Of a stretch of 64,000 nt of DNA, positions 32,176 through 40,467 are shown piece by piece (positions within the stretch are counted from its first letter, which is position 1; each line of letters starts with the position of its first letter). A program made the position numbers and the translations under genes. The notes under the pieces are model-generated. The model made no database searches, was not told the origin of the DNA, and was given only the letters and a program-made list of their open reading frames with translations. Source of the DNA: UBA1429 sp964482225 (GTDB taxonomy: Bacteria > Chloroflexota > Anaerolineae > UBA1429). The stretch lies in NCBI GenBank assembly GCA_964482225.1, contig CAYZWT010000020.1, forward strand, positions 1 to 64,000. The letters are read 5' to 3'.

Positions 32176-32850
32176 ATGTTACTGGCCATTGACACGGCCA
32201 CCCGGTTGGCCAGCATTGCACTATATGATGACGCGGGCATCTGGGCCGAGGCAAGCTGGCGCTCGCAGAACAACCATTCCGTCGAGGTAATGCCCACCAT
32301 CGCCGCCATGCTGGCGCGCCAGGGGCTCGCCTTTGCCGACCTATCCGGCGTGGCCGTGGCCCAGGGGCCCGGCTCGTTCACCGGCCTGCGCATCGGCATG
32401 AGCCTGGCCAAGGGGCTCTGTCTCGGCCTGGAGATCCCCCTCATCGCCATCCCCACCCTGGAAATCGCCGCCTATGCCGCGGGCGATCCCGGCGTGCCCG
32501 TGCTGGCCGTGCTGGAAGCTGGGCGGGGGCGCATCTGCGTGGGAGCGTTTCTGTATGAGGATGGGCTGCCCACCCTACAGGGCGAGCTGGCGCTGCACGA
32601 AGCGGCCCTGTGGGAGCCGGATCTATCCGATCCTGTCCTGGTCATCGGCGAGGTGGATGGTTCCCTGGCCGAGCGGCTGCTGGCCCTGCCTGGCGCGGCA
32701 AACCTGGCCATCTCTTCGCTGGCGGGATCGCTGCGGCGGGCTGGTTATCTGGCCGAGTTGGCCTGGGAACGGCTGCAGCGTGGCGAGATCGCCGATCTGG
32801 ACACCCTGAGCCCGATCTATGTGCAGTTTGCCTCCAGCCCGGACGCCTAG
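32176..32850 (+). CDS. tsaB: tRNA threonylcarbamoyladenosine biosynthesis protein TsaB
   Basis: A 224-residue ASKHA-fold protein, the non-catalytic partner that activates TsaD. It begins LLAIDTATRLASIALYDD, with the NHSVEVMPTI and VAQGPGSFTGLRIGMSLAKGL signatures that define TsaB. ATG follows GAGGAGTTGCC. rimI starts four bases after its stop. Confidence 0.96.
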   Translation: MLLAIDTATRLASIALYDDAGIWAEASWRSQNNHSVEVMPTIAAMLARQGLAFADLSGVAVAQGPGSFTGLRIGMSLAKGLCLGLEIPLIAIPTLEIAAYAAGDPGVPVLAVLEAGRGRICVGAFLYEDGLPTLQGELALHEAALWEPDLSDPVLVIGEVDGSLAERLLALPGAANLAISSLAGSLRRAGYLAELAWERLQRGEIADLDTLSPIYVQFASSPDA

Positions 32851-32854
32851 CTCC

Positions 32855-33490
32855 ATGGACCTTGCCGGCCTCCCCTACAGCCTGGACAAGATGCACCTGG
32901 CCGATCTGCCCACCATCTCGTTCATCGAGCGGCAGGTCTTTGCCACACCCTGGTCCATCCAGGCCTATCGCCAAGAGGTGCTCTACCATGAGACGGCCAG
33001 TTATCTGGTGCTGCGCTATGCAGGCGCGCGCCCCGGCGGGGGCGGAGCGTGGCAGCGCCCCTGGGGCGCCCGCCAAGACCCCACGCTGTTGGGCTATGGC
33101 GGCGTGTGGATGATCCTGGAGGAGGCACACATCAGCACCCTGGCCGTGCGCCCCGAGTGGCGGGAACAGGGCTTGGGCGAATTGCTGCTGGCCGCCTTGA
33201 TCGAACAGGCGCTGGAGCAGGCCGCCGAGACCGTTACCCTGGAGGTGCGGGAAAGCAACCGCGCAGCCCAGGGTCTTTATGTAAAATACGGCTTTGAGAC
33301 CGTCGGGCTACGAAAACGTTACTACCCGGATAACCAGGAGGACGCCCTGATCATGTCTACGCCGCCGATCCAGACGGCCGCCTATCGCACGGACTATAAG
33401 GCGCGGGTGGAGGCGCTTGTACGCAGACTGCGGGCCTCCCCCGACGTGCCCAAGGCAGAGCCGGGCGCCTGCCATGCGAGCCTCGTATGA
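32855..33490 (+). CDS. rimI: Ribosomal protein S18 alanine N-acetyltransferase RimI, extended
   Basis: GNAT acetyltransferase. It has the RimI N-terminal FIERQVFATPWS, LAVRPEWREQGLGELLLAALI (acetyl-CoA-binding Q/RxxGxG/A loop) and VRESNRAAQGLYVKYGFETVGLRKRYYPDNQEDALIM, all RimI hallmarks. At 211 residues it is about 60 longer than usual: about 20 extra residues rich in Gly, Arg and Trp sit between two beta strands (residues 52-75), and a C-terminal tail follows the domain. Overlaps surE by 4 bp. Confidence 0.92.
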   Translation: MDLAGLPYSLDKMHLADLPTISFIERQVFATPWSIQAYRQEVLYHETASYLVLRYAGARPGGGGAWQRPWGARQDPTLLGYGGVWMILEEAHISTLAVRPEWREQGLGELLLAALIEQALEQAAETVTLEVRESNRAAQGLYVKYGFETVGLRKRYYPDNQEDALIMSTPPIQTAAYRTDYKARVEALVRRLRASPDVPKAEPGACHASLV

Positions 33491-34269
33491 GCCAGGCTGC
33501 TCACACCCGACCCTATCTCTTGCTCACCAATGACGACGGCGTCATGGCGCCCGGTCTATTGGCCCTGGCCCAGCGCCTGGGCCAGGTGGCCGAGTTGGCG
33601 ATCATCGCCCCTGAGCACAACTGGTCGGCCTCGGGCCACTCGAAGACCATGCACAAGCCGCTGCGCGTGCGGCCCACGCGCCTGGCCGATGGCTCCGAGG
33701 CGCTGACGGCCAGCGGCTCGCCCTCCGATTGCGTCGCCCTGGCGCTGCTGGGCGTGCTGGAGCGCACCCCCGACCTGGTGATCTCGGGCATCAACCAGGG
33801 GGCCAACGTCGGCCACGACCTGACCTATTCCGGCACCGTCTCGGCGGCGATGGAGGCCGTGATCGGCGGCATCCCCGCCATCGCCATCTCGCTGGATAGC
33901 TATGTGGACGGGCGCTTTGAGGCGGCCGCCGCCTTTGCCGCGCGATTGGCCCAAGCCGTGTTGGCCCACGGCGATGGGCAGGCCCGGCTGCTGAACGTCA
34001 ATGTGCCCGCTCTGCCCAAGGAAGAGCTCCGGGGCGTGCAGATCACGCGGCTGGGCCAGCGCATCTACCGCGACGCCCTGGTCAAGCGCGCCGATCCGCG
34101 CGGCCAGCTCTACTACTGGATCGGGGGGGAGCCGCCGGAGGGCATCCCCGAGGAGGGCACCGACATCGGCGCCCTCAGCCAGGGCTATATCTCGATCACG
34201 CCGGTGGCGCTGGATCTCACCGACCACGCCGCCATCGAGGCGCTCAAGGGTTGGCCGCTGAGCCTGTAG
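33487..34269 (+). CDS. surE: 5'/3'-nucleotidase SurE
   Basis: A 260-residue metal-dependent phosphatase acting on nucleoside monophosphates. The N-terminal LLLTNDDGVMAPG (Asp16, Asp17 metal ligands), the ASGSPSDCVALALLG and ISGINQGANVGHDLTYSGTVSAAMEAVIGGIPAIAISL are the family motifs. Length is standard. It closes the tsaE-tsaB-rimI-surE unit and is followed by a palindromic repeat. Confidence 0.96.
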   Translation: MSQAAHTRPYLLLTNDDGVMAPGLLALAQRLGQVAELAIIAPEHNWSASGHSKTMHKPLRVRPTRLADGSEALTASGSPSDCVALALLGVLERTPDLVISGINQGANVGHDLTYSGTVSAAMEAVIGGIPAIAISLDSYVDGRFEAAAAFAARLAQAVLAHGDGQARLLNVNVPALPKEELRGVQITRLGQRIYRDALVKRADPRGQLYYWIGGEPPEGIPEEGTDIGALSQGYISITPVALDLTDHAAIEALKGWPLSL

Positions 34270-34296
34270 GAAAAGATGGGGCGCGCGGTTGCACTG

Positions 34297-34430
34297 CGCG
34301 TTACGCTGCGTACGCAGCGTAGGCGGGCGAGACGCCCGCCCTCCATAGCCGAATCTATGTGCTCACCGATTGCAGGATAATGGCATCATCGTTCTGGTCA
34401 GTTAGGAGCTCGTCCCCTCGAATCTGAACT
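34297..34430. repeat. MITE-like palindromic repeat, copy E
   Basis: A perfect 20-bp palindrome (arm TACGCTGCGT, 34302-34321) adjoins the hairpin GGCGGGCG-AGA-CGCCCGCC (34322-34340), then CTCCATAGCCGA and about 85 bp resembling copy A, ending CCCCTCGAATCTGAAC. It accounts for most of the surE-nuclease gap. Confidence 0.75.
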
Positions 34431-34461
34431 TGTACAAGTGTCTGGCCCGCCCCCGGAACGA

Positions 34462-34490
34462 TTGGCCGCGCCCTGGCCTTGTGGTATAAT
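34462..34490 (+). promoter_or_regulatory. Promoter of the replication operon
   Basis: TTGGCC at 34462-34467 and a consensus TATAAT at 34485-34490 with 17-bp spacing, 40 bp upstream of the GTG start of the first gene. Confidence 0.7.
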
Positions 34491-34529
34491 GCCTCGTGTC
34501 AGGCAGCCACACCCAGGAGTAATGGCGCC

Positions 34530-35030
34530 GTGATCGAACTAGAGGTCTATTCAGTTCTCTATAGCCTGCTCTCGCGGCATCGAGTGGTTTTGCTCAAAGA
34601 AACGACCGGAGACCGTTTCCTGCCGATCTGGATCGGCCAGAACGAGTCTGAGGCCATAGCCATGCGGCTGCAGGGCGCCACGGTGCCCCGCCCGATGACC
34701 CACGACCTGCTCAACACCGCCATCTCGGAGCTGGGAGGCGTCTTGCAGTATGTGATCGTCAACGACCTGTCCAACGGGACGTTCTTTGCCCATCTAGCCG
34801 TCGAGCAAGACGGCCAGATGCGGTTGATTGACTCGCGCCCCAGCGACGCCATCGCCCTGGCCGTGCGCGCCGACGTCCCCATCTACGCCGAGAGCCAGGT
34901 GCTCGATTCCGCCGGCATCCTGCCCTCGCCCGATATTCGCCCCGTCGCCGCAGAGGACGCCGATAACCTGGATGTCTTTCGCGAGTTCATTGACAATCTC
35001 GACCTCGGCGACGCCGAGCCGCCCGAGTAA
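34530..35030 (+). CDS. Bifunctional nuclease family protein (DUF151)
   Basis: A 166-residue protein of the BFN/DUF151 family. Diagnostic parts are VVLLKETTGDRFLPIWIGQNESEAIAMRLQG, RPMTHDLLNTAISELGG and SRPSDAIALAVRADVPIYAESQVLD. Plant members have DNase and RNase activity; the bacterial role is unclear. GTG 34530 is chosen because the promoter at 34462-34490 rules out much of the upstream frame and AGGAG lies 10 bases before. It is 5 bp from dnaB, so it belongs to the replication operon. Confidence 0.9.
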   Translation: MIELEVYSVLYSLLSRHRVVLLKETTGDRFLPIWIGQNESEAIAMRLQGATVPRPMTHDLLNTAISELGGVLQYVIVNDLSNGTFFAHLAVEQDGQMRLIDSRPSDAIALAVRADVPIYAESQVLDSAGILPSPDIRPVAAEDADNLDVFREFIDNLDLGDAEPPE

Positions 35031-35035
35031 CCCCC

Positions 35036-36406
35036 ATGTCGGATCGCTTGCTGCCCCCGCAAAACATCGAAGCTGAGCAATCCGTGCTCGGCAGCCTGCT
35101 CATTGACCCTGACGCGGTCATCAAGATCGCCTCTTTTCTGCACGCGGACGATTTCTACCGCGAGACCCACGGCATGATCTATGGCGCCATCACGGCGCTG
35201 CACGAGCGCCGCCAGCCCGCCGATCTGGTCACCGTGGTGGACGAGTTGGAGCGCCGCGAGCAGATCGAGACGGTCGGGGGCGGCGCCTATCTGGCCTCGC
35301 TGATCAACAGCGTCCCCACTTCGATCCATGTGGAGCACTATGCCCACATCGTCGAGCGCACCAGCATCATGCGCCACCTGATCGCCGCCGCCGGCGAGAT
35401 CGCCGCCCTGGCTTACCAGGAGGAGGGCGAGGTAGACCAGGTTATTGACCAGGCCGAGCAGATCCTGTTCGAGGTCTCGAACCGGCGCATCAGCAAGGCC
35501 CTGGTGCCGATCCGCGATGTGGTGCGCGAGTACTATGAGCGCATCGAGTTCCTGGTGGAACACCAGGATCAGACCCTGGGCGTGCCCACCGGCTTTATGG
35601 ACCTGGACCGCTTGCTGGGCGGCCTGCAGCCCTCGGACCTGATCATCGTCGCCTCGCGCCCCGGCGTGGGCAAGACGAGCCTGGCCCTCACCATTGCCTC
35701 CAACGCGGCCCTCAAGAGCGACGCCGTGGTGGCGGTCTTTACCCTGGAGATGGCCTCTGAGCAGCTCGTGCAGCGCATGATCTCTTCGCACACAGGCATT
35801 GACGCGCAACGCCTGCGCCTGGGCCGCATCGAGGATACCGAGTGGGACCAGTTCACCCGCGCCAGCAGCGTGCTCTCCGAGGCCGCCATCTTTATTGATG
35901 ACACCCCCTCGCCCAGCCCCATGGAGATCCGCACCAAGGCGCGCCGCCTGGCCGCCGAGTATGACCTGGATCTGATCATCATTGACTATCTGCAATTGAT
36001 GCAAGGCGGCACCCAGCGTAGCGAGAACCGCGTGCAAGAGATCTCGTACATCTCGCGGGCGCTCAAGGGGCTGGCCCGCGAACTGAATGTGCCCGTCGTG
36101 GCCCTTTCGCAGCTCTCCCGCGCCGTCGAAAGCCGCCAGGACCGGCGCCCCGTGCTCTCGGATCTGCGCGAGAGCGGCTCCATCGAGCAGGATGCCGATA
36201 TCGTCATGTTCATCTATCGCGACGAGCTGTATGACGAGGACACTGCGCGGGCCAACATCGCCGATATCATTGTGGCCAAGCACCGCAACGGGCCCACCGC
36301 CACCATCGCCCTGCGATTCGACCCGCACCTCACCCTGTTTTCCAACCTCGACCTGCACGCCGTCGAGGCCGACTTTTTCGGCGATGAGGACCTCTTTCCG
36401 CTATGA
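35036..36406 (+). CDS. dnaB: Replicative DNA helicase DnaB
   Basis: The hexameric fork helicase, 456 residues as usual. The N-terminal domain starts PPQNIEAEQSVLGSLLID; the RecA-like domain has GFMDLDRLLGGLQPSDLIIVASRPGVGKTSLA with Walker A near residues 207-214, FTLEMASEQLVQRM, a Walker B LIIIDYLQLM and SRAVESRQDRRPVLSDLRESGSIEQDAD. Intein-free. It overlaps the DnaD-like gene by 4 bp. Confidence 0.97.
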   Translation: MSDRLLPPQNIEAEQSVLGSLLIDPDAVIKIASFLHADDFYRETHGMIYGAITALHERRQPADLVTVVDELERREQIETVGGGAYLASLINSVPTSIHVEHYAHIVERTSIMRHLIAAAGEIAALAYQEEGEVDQVIDQAEQILFEVSNRRISKALVPIRDVVREYYERIEFLVEHQDQTLGVPTGFMDLDRLLGGLQPSDLIIVASRPGVGKTSLALTIASNAALKSDAVVAVFTLEMASEQLVQRMISSHTGIDAQRLRLGRIEDTEWDQFTRASSVLSEAAIFIDDTPSPSPMEIRTKARRLAAEYDLDLIIIDYLQLMQGGTQRSENRVQEISYISRALKGLARELNVPVVALSQLSRAVESRQDRRPVLSDLRESGSIEQDADIVMFIYRDELYDEDTARANIADIIVAKHRNGPTATIALRFDPHLTLFSNLDLHAVEADFFGDEDLFPL

Positions 36407-37107
36407 GCGCCTTTGTCGGGTTTCCGGCGGGCAAGACGCGCTTTACGCCCCTGCCCGATCTCTTTTTCACCGAGTTGCTGACCCAGATCCGCGATCTGGA
36501 CGAGCTCAAGCTGCTCTTGTACGTCTTTTACTATCTGAACCGCCAGCGCGGCTATCCCCGCTATATGACCCTGGCCGAGCTGGAGGCCGAGGGGCTGCTG
36601 CTCTCGGCTCTCAAGCATGGGGATGATGACCCTGGCGAGACCTTGATCGAGCGGCTACGCGCCGCCGTTGCGGCATGCGTCGCCCGGGGCGCCCTGCTTC
36701 AGATCGAGATCAGCGACGAGAGCGGCGCCACCGTCTATCTGTTCGCCAACACAGAGCAGGGGCGCCAGGCGGTGGACGAGGTGCGCAATGGCGAGCTGGT
36801 GTTGGAGCGGCGGGGAGCCGTCCACGAGCCCCGCATCGAGCGGCCCCGCCCCACCATATTCGAGCTCTATGAGCAGAACATCGGCCTGTTGCAACCGCTC
36901 CTGGCCGAAGAGCTGCAAGAGGCCGAGCGGGACTATCCCCCTGAGTGGATCGAGGACGCCTTTTTGATCGCCGCCGAGAACAATGCCCGCTCCTGGCGCT
37001 ATATCAACGCCATCTTGCAGCGCTGGGCCGCCGAGGGCAAGGACGACCGAACGCCCTCCTCGCGGCTGGCCCGCCGCCAGTCGCGTATCCGCCGCGCGCG
37101 TCGCTGA
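36403..37107 (+). CDS. DnaD-like primosome protein
   Basis: A 234-residue protein with a DnaD C-terminal domain at about residues 148-210: IFELYEQNIGLLQPLLAEELQEAERDYPPEWIEDAF and SWRYINAILQRWAAEG, the helix-YxxxIxxxWxxxG pattern of DnaD. The N-terminal part looks like a winged helix (FFTELLTQIRDLDELKLLLYVFYYL). In Firmicutes DnaD brings the helicase loader to DnaA or PriA; the setting between dnaB and a DnaC-like gene makes the same job very likely here. The basic tail (RLARRQSRIRRARR) may bind DNA. Confidence 0.88.
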   Translation: MSAFVGFPAGKTRFTPLPDLFFTELLTQIRDLDELKLLLYVFYYLNRQRGYPRYMTLAELEAEGLLLSALKHGDDDPGETLIERLRAAVAACVARGALLQIEISDESGATVYLFANTEQGRQAVDEVRNGELVLERRGAVHEPRIERPRPTIFELYEQNIGLLQPLLAEELQEAERDYPPEWIEDAFLIAAENNARSWRYINAILQRWAAEGKDDRTPSSRLARRQSRIRRARR

Positions 37108-37144
37108 GTTGCTGCCACGCTTGCACAGGAAGTGATGCCGAGCC

Positions 37145-38479
37145 ATGGACGCCGAACCCATCCGGGCCGAGACCGAGGCTGCTAACACGTGCCCCCATTG
37201 CCACGGGGCCGGTTTTGTGCGCCTGAACGTGCCCGTGGGCCATCCCCAGTTCGGCAAGGCCGTGCCCTGCATCTGCAAGCGCATCGAGCTGCAAGAGGCT
37301 CGCCTGGCCCGTCTGCGCCGCGATAGCAACCTGCACCACCTGCGCAACATGACCTTTGACACCTTTGTCGTGCGAGATGACGTCTCGCCCGAGGTGCGCA
37401 TGAGCCTGCAGGACGCCCTCTCGGTGGCCCGCGAGTTCGCCGCCGACCCCAAGGGCTGGCTGTTGATCACCGGCCACTATGGCTGCGGCAAGACCCATCT
37501 GGCGGCGGCCGTCGCCAACGAGCGCGTCGAGCGCACCCGGTCGGTGTTGTTCGTCGTGGTGCCGGACCTGCTGGACTATTTGCGGAGCTCCTATGCGCCC
37601 GATAGCACCATCACCTATGACGAGCGCTTTGAGCAGGTGCGCCGCATCGAGCTCTTGATCCTGGACGACCTGGGCACCCAGAACACCACGCCCTGGGCCG
37701 CCGAAAAGCTCTATCAGATCCTGAACTATCGCTACAACGCGGCCCTGCCCACCGTCATCACCACCAACCAGAACCTGAGCGACATGGACCCCCGGCTGGC
37801 CTCGCGCCTGCGCGACCAGGCGTTGGTGCGCATGTTGCCCATCTATGCCACAGATTCGCGCACCCAGGGCAACGAGGCATTTGGCAGCCTGAGCCCCTAT
37901 GGACGGTTCACATTCGAGAGTTTTGGCCTGCGCCAGGGCGAGATCGAGCAACACCAATCGGAGCAGCTACACCGCATCTTGCAGACCCTGCGCGCCTGGT
38001 CGGAGAATCCCATCAACTGGCTGCTCTTGCGCGGGCCCTATGGCGTGGGCAAGACCCACCTGGCCGCGGCCATCGCCAACAAGATCTCGCGGGGCGGCAT
38101 GAACGTGCTCTTTGTGGTGGTCTCGGACCTGTTGGATCACCTGCGGGCCACCTACCAGCCCAATAGCCCCATTTCGTATGACCAGCGCTTTAACGAGGTG
38201 CGGCGCACGCGCCTGCTGGTGTTGGATGACCTGGGCGCCCAGAACGCCACGCCCTGGGCCCAGGAAAAGCTGTTCCAGATCCTGAACTATCGCTACGTCA
38301 GCCGCATGACCACCATCCTGACCGTCTCGGACGAAGGCTGGGAGGAGATGGACGAGCGCCTGCGGAGCCGCCTGATGGACTCGGACGTCTGCCAGATCAT
38401 TGACATCGAGGCGCCCCCCTATCGCGGGGCGCCCCTCGAAAAGGCGCGCCCCAAGCGCACCACGCGGCAGCGCCTGTAG
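37145..38479 (+). CDS. Tandem-domain DnaC-like helicase loader
   Basis: A 444-residue protein containing two complete DnaC/DnaI-type AAA+ ATPases in one chain. N-terminal zinc-finger-like CPHCHGAG and CICK (residues about 16-43) resembles the DnaI start. Domain 1 has Walker A GHYGCGKTH near 110-117 and LLILDDLGTQNTTPWAAEKLYQILNYRY; domain 2 repeats this with GPYGVGKTH near 297-304 and LLVLDDLGAQNATPWAQEKLFQILNYRY. Both keep their Walker A and B residues. Normal loaders have one such domain and act as oligomers. It loads DnaB (two genes upstream) onto DNA, by inference. Domain order and spacing indicate an old internal duplication. Confidence 0.9.
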   Translation: MDAEPIRAETEAANTCPHCHGAGFVRLNVPVGHPQFGKAVPCICKRIELQEARLARLRRDSNLHHLRNMTFDTFVVRDDVSPEVRMSLQDALSVAREFAADPKGWLLITGHYGCGKTHLAAAVANERVERTRSVLFVVVPDLLDYLRSSYAPDSTITYDERFEQVRRIELLILDDLGTQNTTPWAAEKLYQILNYRYNAALPTVITTNQNLSDMDPRLASRLRDQALVRMLPIYATDSRTQGNEAFGSLSPYGRFTFESFGLRQGEIEQHQSEQLHRILQTLRAWSENPINWLLLRGPYGVGKTHLAAAIANKISRGGMNVLFVVVSDLLDHLRATYQPNSPISYDQRFNEVRRTRLLVLDDLGAQNATPWAQEKLFQILNYRYVSRMTTILTVSDEGWEEMDERLRSRLMDSDVCQIIDIEAPPYRGAPLEKARPKRTTRQRL

Positions 38480-38534
38480 CACGGGCGCGCTGCCCCGCCA
38501 TGCGCGCCCGGCCCCTGTAAGGAGCGCCAGACCG

Positions 38535-40253
38535 ATGCCCCACCGGCCCAAACGCAGACTCTCCCTGAGACGCCTGGCCCTGATCGCCCTGGCGATCTTG
38601 GCCTTGCTCGGGCTGGTGGCCTGGGCGGAGCGAGAGCCGCTCCGCGCGGCCCTGGCCTCGGTGACGGGCGAAGAGGACGCCTGGCACCAGATCAAGGGGT
38701 TCGGCGCCTGGCTGCTGCTCCAGCTCCGGCCCGCCCCCGAGACGGCCCCCATGACCCCCATCGCCCACACGGGTCTCTCACCCTATGGCATCAACACCTT
38801 TTTGGAGCAAGAGGTCGAGGTTGCCAAGATCGAGCGCTCGCTGCAACTCATCTCGCAGGCGGGGTTTCAGTGGATCCGCCAGCAGTTCCCCTGGGAGGAC
38901 ATCGAGATCTATGGCAAGGGCGACTATTGGGATCACCAGTGGGAACGCAGCGCCTGGGAGAAATACGACCGTCTGGTGGCGCTGGCCGAGACATACGATC
39001 TGGAGATCATCGCCCGCCTGGACAACCCGCCGGCCTGGTCGCGGGCGGTGGGCAACGCCGAGGGCTGGACGCTGGGGCCGCCGGACGATTTCGAGGACTA
39101 TGGCGATTTCGTCTATGCGGTGGTGAGACGCTACCGGGGGCGCATCCGCTACTATCAGATCTGGAACGAGCCCAACATCTACCCCGAATGGGGCGATCAG
39201 CCCGTTGACCCCGAGGCCTATGTGCGCCTGTTGCAGATCGCCTATCGCCGCGCCAAAGAGGCCGATCCCGATTGCGTCATCATTGCGGCGGGGCTGGCCC
39301 AAACCACGGAGCAAGGGCCGCGCAACCTGAGCGACCTGGTCTACCTGGAGCGCATGTACGCGGCGGGCGTCCACGGGCATTTCGACGCGATGGGCGCCAT
39401 GGTCTATGGCCTGTGGACGGGGCCGCTGGATCGGCGCACCGGCCCCGAGCGCACCAATTTCTCGCGGGCCCAGCTCATCCGCGAGATCATGGTGCGCCAC
39501 GGCGACGCGGACAAGCCGCTTTGGGCCACTGAGGTGGGTTGGAACGCCCTGCCCGCCGATTTCCAGGCCGCGGCCATCTATGGCCGCGTGACGCCCGAGC
39601 AGCAGGCCCGCTATGCCGTGCAAGCCTACCAGCGGGCGGCCCGCGAGTGGCCCTGGATGGGCGTCATGAACTACTGGTTCTTTCGGCGCCCCTCCGATGC
39701 CGAGCGTGACCAGCCCTGGTACTATTTCCGCATGGCCGAGCCCGATTTCACGCTGCTGCCCGTCTATGAGGCCATGCGCGAGCTGACCGCCCAGCCGCCG
39801 ATGGTGCAGATGGGCTATCACCAGGAGGAGCACTGGGCGCTCACGTATCAGGGCGAGTGGCGCGCGCTGGCCGCCGAGGCAGCGTCGGGCGCCTATCGCC
39901 AGGGGGTCGCCGGGAGCGAGCTAGCGTTCCAGTTCCACGGCACGGGCCTGGACCTGGTTGTGCTGGATGCCGGGCAGGCCGAGAACATCGTCGTCTATCT
40001 GGACGGGCAGCCCGTGCGGCGCCTCACGCCCACCCAGGCCCCCGGCAACGGCGCCCCCGCCCTACGGGTGGCCCGCAACCTGCGCGACCGGCCCCACCAG
40101 GTGCGCATCGTCGTCCGCCAGGGGACGCTCGATCTGGATGGCCTGGTGGTGTGGCGCCAGCCCCGTTGGGCCGTGGGCGTCCCTCTGGGCATCGCCGCCC
40201 TGGTGGGCCTGGCCGTGGCCCTGGGGATGCGCGCCTGGAGGAAGCAGACATGA
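38535..40253 (+). CDS. Membrane-anchored glycoside hydrolase, clan A (GH39/GH5-like)
   Basis: A 572-residue protein with an N-terminal membrane segment (LALIALAILALLGLVAW, residues about 12-28) after a basic start, an external (alpha/beta)8 domain from about 75 to 420, a beta-sandwich region and a C-terminal membrane helix (VPLGIAALVGLAVALGM). The barrel has YYQIWNEPNIYPEW with the acid/base Glu and LWATEVGWN with the nucleophile Glu. It probably acts on surface glycans. Start 38535 has AAGGAGCG upstream. The family within clan GH-A is not certain. Confidence 0.82.
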   Translation: MPHRPKRRLSLRRLALIALAILALLGLVAWAEREPLRAALASVTGEEDAWHQIKGFGAWLLLQLRPAPETAPMTPIAHTGLSPYGINTFLEQEVEVAKIERSLQLISQAGFQWIRQQFPWEDIEIYGKGDYWDHQWERSAWEKYDRLVALAETYDLEIIARLDNPPAWSRAVGNAEGWTLGPPDDFEDYGDFVYAVVRRYRGRIRYYQIWNEPNIYPEWGDQPVDPEAYVRLLQIAYRRAKEADPDCVIIAAGLAQTTEQGPRNLSDLVYLERMYAAGVHGHFDAMGAMVYGLWTGPLDRRTGPERTNFSRAQLIREIMVRHGDADKPLWATEVGWNALPADFQAAAIYGRVTPEQQARYAVQAYQRAAREWPWMGVMNYWFFRRPSDAERDQPWYYFRMAEPDFTLLPVYEAMRELTAQPPMVQMGYHQEEHWALTYQGEWRALAAEAASGAYRQGVAGSELAFQFHGTGLDLVVLDAGQAENIVVYLDGQPVRRLTPTQAPGNGAPALRVARNLRDRPHQVRIVVRQGTLDLDGLVVWRQPRWAVGVPLGIAALVGLAVALGMRAWRKQT

Positions 40254-40329
40254 GGGAGGTGCCATGGGGCACGGAGCCCAGGCAGGCCAGGATGGTGGAG
40301 GCGTGGGCGCGTGGGGCCCTCACCCCCGA

Positions 40330-40388
40330 CGAAACCCGCCCGCGGAGCGGGTTTCGTTTGCCCCCTCTCCCATGCATGGGAGAGGGGG
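40330..40388. repeat. Terminator-like hairpin and adjacent 28-bp palindrome
   Basis: Hairpin CGAAACCCGC/GCGGGTTTCG (40330-40356) is followed by TTTG and may terminate the upstream gene. A perfect 28-bp palindrome with arm CCCCCTCTCCCATG follows at 40361-40388. The 214-bp gap shows no other feature. Confidence 0.65.
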
Positions 40389-40467
40389 CGCAGTCGCACC
40401 CCATAGCCTGCGCTGTTCGTGGGGGTGAGGGCGCTTGCACACGCACCCGCCACTGGGGGAAGCACGC

